Assembly: GCF_963662255.1 (NCBI RefSeq)
Contig: NC_085055.1
Span: 1,597,979-1,661,978, forward strand
Direction of reading: 5' to 3'
From: Cinclus cinclus
Lineage: Eukaryota > Chordata > Aves > Passeriformes > Cinclidae
Length of the DNA stretch: 64,000 nucleotides
This document shows positions 60,761-64,000 of the stretch, in pieces (positions within the stretch are counted from its first letter, which is position 1; every line of letters starts with the position of its first letter). The notes under the pieces were generated by a model. The model made no database searches. It was not told the origin of the DNA and worked only from the letters and a program-made list of their open reading frames with translations. The translations under genes and the position numbers were made by a program.

Positions 60761-61862
60761 CTGGTTCTCTCCAAGCTCAGTGCTGCAGATGGGCAGGGCA
60801 GCACAGCCAGGGGCATTTCCTTTTCTTTCTGGAGGGAATTCCTCAGGTGCAGAGCACCTGTCAGCCCATGGAACATCATTTAATCCCTCCCAGTCCAAAA
60901 CATTGTCTGGAGCCAGCTGGGAGCTAAGTGGGCAGCTGAGGCTCAGGGCTGGGATTGCCAGGCTGGGACAGTCAGGGATGGGTGGTGCCACTCCCTGTCC
61001 TGAGAGGATCCAGCATCCATCCCTGGGATCCCTTCCTGCTCTGGAATCCTGGATATCTGGGCAGGCTCCTGGCTCGGGGAATCTCTGTGCATGTGTTCCT
61101 CCATCTGCTCCCAGTTCCTCACTCTGGGGGGAAAAGTGCCCCACATTTCTTGAGCATCTGCCACTGCTGCAACTCCCAGCGGGGAATTTCCTCAATCCCA
61201 TCATTTCTGTAATTAGCAAATTATGGAATTCTCACACTCCTGCTTCTGGGCTGGGGCTGTTCCCAGCCCATGGAGTTCCCTTTGGTCAGGTGGGACTTTC
61301 AAATAATGAAAGTTTAGTCTGAACATCTGAATTTAGCCTGGATAAACTTCCACAAAAATTTGCCCATCATCCATCTAAGTGCAGGAGATCAAGCAAATCA
61401 AATCAATGAAATACAGAATTATTTCTTCAGCAAAGCTGGGAGGGGATTGTCACATCAGCCCCACCTCTGGATGTGCCTCCCTGGAGCTGCCCTGTATCAG
61501 CATTCCCTTGGGAAACTTTAATAATCCAAATAACCTTTGGGATTATTTCTCCTGGTTCTCAGATCTGTGGTGATAAAAAATGGAGGCTGATTCTAGAAAT
61601 GGACTTTGGTTGTCTTATTTTTTTTTTATTTTAGATCCCAGATGTAAAAGGTAAATGTATTGAATTTGCATTCTGATACATTTTTACTTCCTTTATGAAG
61701 TGTTACTTTGACTTTATCATGCATCAAAATTTTCCAAGACCTTGTCTGCAGGAAAAAGTGGGGAAAAAAATTTGTTTTCCTGGTTTCATTTCAGCATTTT
61801 CAAATGGAAAATATTTGTCATTGCTGTGTTTTCTAAACACCTTTAATATTTCTTTCATAGAA

Positions 61863-61868
61863 AATAAA
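61863..61868 (+). terminator. Candidate polyadenylation signal AATAAA
   Basis: First canonical hexamer on the + strand after the RSRC1 stop codon. It sits in AT-rich sequence, with a moderately T/G-rich stretch about 50-90 bp downstream. Use cannot be judged from sequence alone. Confidence 0.25.
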
Positions 61869-62277
61869 AATTGTTTGATGCCCATGGAAGGTCCAGGTGT
61901 AAATTCCTCTTTTCACACGTTGTGTTGGATAATTTTTGTGCTTTTGTTGGATGTAAAATGATTCCTTTTATTTGCAGCTCTGTAGAATATTAGAAAATTT
62001 TACAATTGCTGGAATTGTTTTACCCATGGACACGTTAGAAAAGGGACTGTGTCCATGGAGATGTGCCCTCCACCATTCCCTTAGGAATTCCATTCCATTC
62101 CTTTTTCCCTGAGGAAAAGGGAGGATGTGTGACCTCATCAGCCAGGTCCAGATTAATTCATGTCAGCACCTGGCCATAAACCCCATGAATGTGTACAAAC
62201 ATCACCCCCAGCACTGCTGGCTCCAGCCCACACTTCTGATCCAATAACCCCACTCATCTTAATCTCCTAAATCTTAA

Positions 62278-62385
62278 CCTGTGACAATTAAAAATCGACT
62301 TAAAAAAATCAACCTGTGACAGTTAAAAATCAACCTGAAAATCTTAACCTGTGACAATAAAAAGTCTTAACCTGTGACAGTAATC
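62278..62385. repeat. Short degenerate tandem repeat
   Basis: TTAACCTGTGACAATTAAAA and related AACCTGTGACAGTTAAAAATC recur four times. Confidence 0.85.
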
Positions 62386-63118
62386 CTGAGTTTTAGTTCC
62401 TGTGGTTTTCAGTTCTGACATTCAGGACTCTTTCCTACACAGAGTTCATCCTTTTCTTGTATTTTCCACTTTGCTGCTCCTCCTTCCTCACTCTTTGGTG
62501 TGGGATAACTGCCTGGGAAGGAGCTGGGGTTGCTTTTAAGTGATTATCGACATTACTGGTACAATATTTCAGGAAGATTTTGCTGCTCAGATGATGCTGT
62601 CAGAGAAAACACTCCCAGCCAGGAGATCAGGTGCTGCTCCTCCTGCTGCAGTCACTCCAGGAGGGCAGCACTGGGTGATGCCAAGGCCTCTCTCCCAGCA
62701 GAAACCCAAAACCAGCCCTCTGGATGATGCCAGTTTTCCATTTGTCAGGTTACAAGGAGGGAGCTATTTTTAGTGGGGATCCTTGAACTCCAGAAACCTT
62801 TGTGAGGAGGGATCAGCTGGAACCTGGGACTGAAGCCAGGGCTGGGGGGGGGGCTGTGGAGGCTCCTCAGCTTAAAAGTGATACAAAATCCTAAAGCCAC
62901 AATTCACCAGGATTGATTAATTGATTGGTACAAGCAGTCCGGTTGTAATTTGGACTCAGGGCAGCACTGCCTGGTTGGTTTGTCCCTGTTTGGATGGGGA
63001 GCAGCAGTGGCTGACCCTGAGGCACTCTGGAGCTGCCACTTTGGGGGCAGGAGCTGAAGCCTGCAGGGAGGAGCGTGCTGAGTTTATCCAGCTCCCACAT
63101 TCCAGGGGCTCTGCTGCC

Positions 63119-63555
63119 ACAGAAGATGTGGAGCTGCTGGAGAGAGCCCAGAGGGGAGCACGGAGCTGCTCCAGGGCTGGAGCCAGACTGGGAGAACTGG
63201 GAATGTTCCCCTGGAGAGGAGGAGGAGGAGGATCCAGGGAGAGCTCAGAGCCTCAAGGGGCTCCAGGAGAGCTGGAGAGGGACTGGGACAAGGGATGGAG
63301 GGACAGGACACAGGGAATGGAGAGAGGGCAGGGATGGATGGGATGCTGGGAATTGGGAATTCCTGACTGGGCTGGAATTGCCAGAGCAGCTGTGGGTGCC
63401 CCTGGATCCCTGGCAGTGCCCAAGGCCAGGCTGGACACTGGGGCTGGAGCACCTGGGACAGAGGGAGGTGTCCCTGCCCACAGCAGGGCTGGGAATTCAG
63501 TGATTTTTTAGGTTCCTTCCCACCCAAACCATTCCATGATTCTCTGATTCCATAC
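63119..63555 (+). mobile_element. CR1 LINE 3' end, about 435 bp (longest copy)
   Basis: From GATGTGGAGCTGCTGGAGAG through GGATCCAGGGAGAGCTCAGA, CAGTGCCCAAGGCCAGGCTG and CCCAAACCATTCCATGATTC to the ATTCTCTGATTCCAT tail. The left part corresponds to the end of the CR1 reverse-transcriptase ORF, fragmentary here. 5' truncated. Confidence 0.95.
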
Positions 63556-64000
63556 CAGTGAAATTCATAGTGTTTTGTTATAAATTCTTGTCGTCTTATT
63601 TCAGGCCTTGTACAAATTCCTGAACTGGGCAACTGGGACCTGAAGAGGTATTTAAATCAAATATTAATTTCCATGTTCTTACACTTCTCCCTCCAGTCCT
63701 TGCTTTTATCTGACATTTACCAAGAATTTATCACCAAGTGCCTTGGCAGAAGCTGATGTCACCTCTGGACTGGAACCAGCTCTGGAACAGCACAATCCAA
63801 GGCCTCTCCCACTAAAAATACACTTAAACCTCTGGAAATGGCAGAGCAGCTCTGAGCCCACCTGGAAAGGAGCAGCTGGAAGGAGTGAGGAGCCCTCGGT
63901 TCTGTCAATCCATGGGAAATGGAAATGGCATCTGCTGGGGACAGAGCCCTGATTGTCTGAGCTCTCTCAGCTTTCCTTCAGCCTTGCTCCTGACATTGCT
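63556..64000. other. Downstream flank, no gene recognised
   Basis: Unique-looking sequence to the window end; nothing recognised. Confidence 0.5.

Larger units (their letters stand above)
59975..61890 (+). other. RSRC1: Presumed RSRC1 3' UTR and immediate downstream region
   Basis: Sequence after the stop codon has no further plausible exon. The first AATAAA found downstream is at 61863-61868 and another is at 62356-62361; no AATAAA or ATTAAA was seen nearer the stop. If the 61863 signal is used, the 3' UTR is about 1.9 kb and contains the 60085-60760 minisatellite. A non-canonical signal nearer the stop is equally possible. Confidence 0.4.
60761..63118. other. Downstream flank, no gene recognised
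   Basis: Moderate GC then AT-rich sequence. A few short AACCTGTGACA...TTAAAAATC repeats lie at 62278-62385. No exon of a neighbouring gene was recognised. Confidence 0.5.

Noticed and set aside
60043..61219. Long frames over the 60-kb minisatellite
   Set aside because: Repeat-driven; the array lies after the RSRC1 stop and has no gene features.
62530..62773. Open frame resembling a short exon downstream of RSRC1
   Set aside because: No recognisable similarity to the expected neighbouring gene, and no convincing splice-site pair in frame.
63590..63650. TTATTTCAG followed by GCCTTGTACAAATTCCTG as a possible exon start
   Set aside because: No donor in frame and no similarity to a known protein; it is downstream of the RSRC1 end.
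1..64000. Viral insertions, LTR retrovirus, tRNA or rRNA genes, operons
   Set aside because: None recognised. No paired LTRs, primer-binding sites, cloverleaf or ribosomal sequence was seen by eye; a repeat-masking and tRNA scan would be decisive.

Overview
This is vertebrate nuclear DNA, almost certainly from a bird and probably a songbird (inference). The support is about 30 fragments of CR1-type LINE 3' ends, many with the hallmark GGTTTGGGTTGGAAGGGACC or its complement and an ATTCCATGATTCC tail, together with intron-exon structure, many simple repeats and no dense coding. No bacterial or viral gene, CRISPR array, rRNA or tRNA was recognised.

The only protein-coding gene recognised is RSRC1 (arginine/serine-rich coiled-coil protein 1, also SRrp53), on the + strand. 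Six consecutive exons are visible at 4912-4948, 19211-19262, 43512-43580, 56387-56493, 58945-59091 and 59882-59974. All have canonical AG/GT borders and compatible phases. Together they encode the last 167 residues, ending ...[15 protein letters not shown]. The RS-rich N-terminal half lies upstream of the window. Everything left of 59974 is therefore RSRC1 intron or exon; everything to the right is 3' UTR and downstream flank.

Layout: 1-4911 upstream intron (a 78/90-bp minisatellite and CR1 pieces). 4949-19210 intron (CNE-like block at 9.1-10.1 kb, a dispersed direct duplication at 11.1/12.2 kb, a 28-bp minisatellite at 14 kb, and a G-rich array just before the 52-nt exon). 19263-43511 large intron (several AT-rich, homeobox-motif-rich, repeat-free blocks that look like conserved non-coding elements, a tandemly duplicated element at 37.6-38.0 kb, a 30-bp minisatellite at 35 kb, a polypurine tract at 41 kb). 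43581-56386 intron (an array of perfect ATTTGCAT octamers at 46.3-46.9 kb, AT-rich and C4A4-rich arrays, a large ATGG array). 56494-58944 is a short intron made about 80% of tandem repeats. A further minisatellite follows the stop codon in the presumed 3' UTR.

Tandem arrays occupy roughly 8 kb, an unusually high share, and they crowd the last three exons. The most striking signal is that the 22-bp array at 56.5-56.7 kb appears to have grown out of an RSRC1 exon's own 5' splice junction. It then grades into about 41 copies of a 21-bp unit that each resemble a 3' splice site. No new multi-gene system was found. The interesting material is repeat architecture around a splicing-factor gene and candidate regulatory elements; RSRC1 is a neighbour of SHOX2 in vertebrates, so long-range enhancers in its introns are plausible but unproven here.
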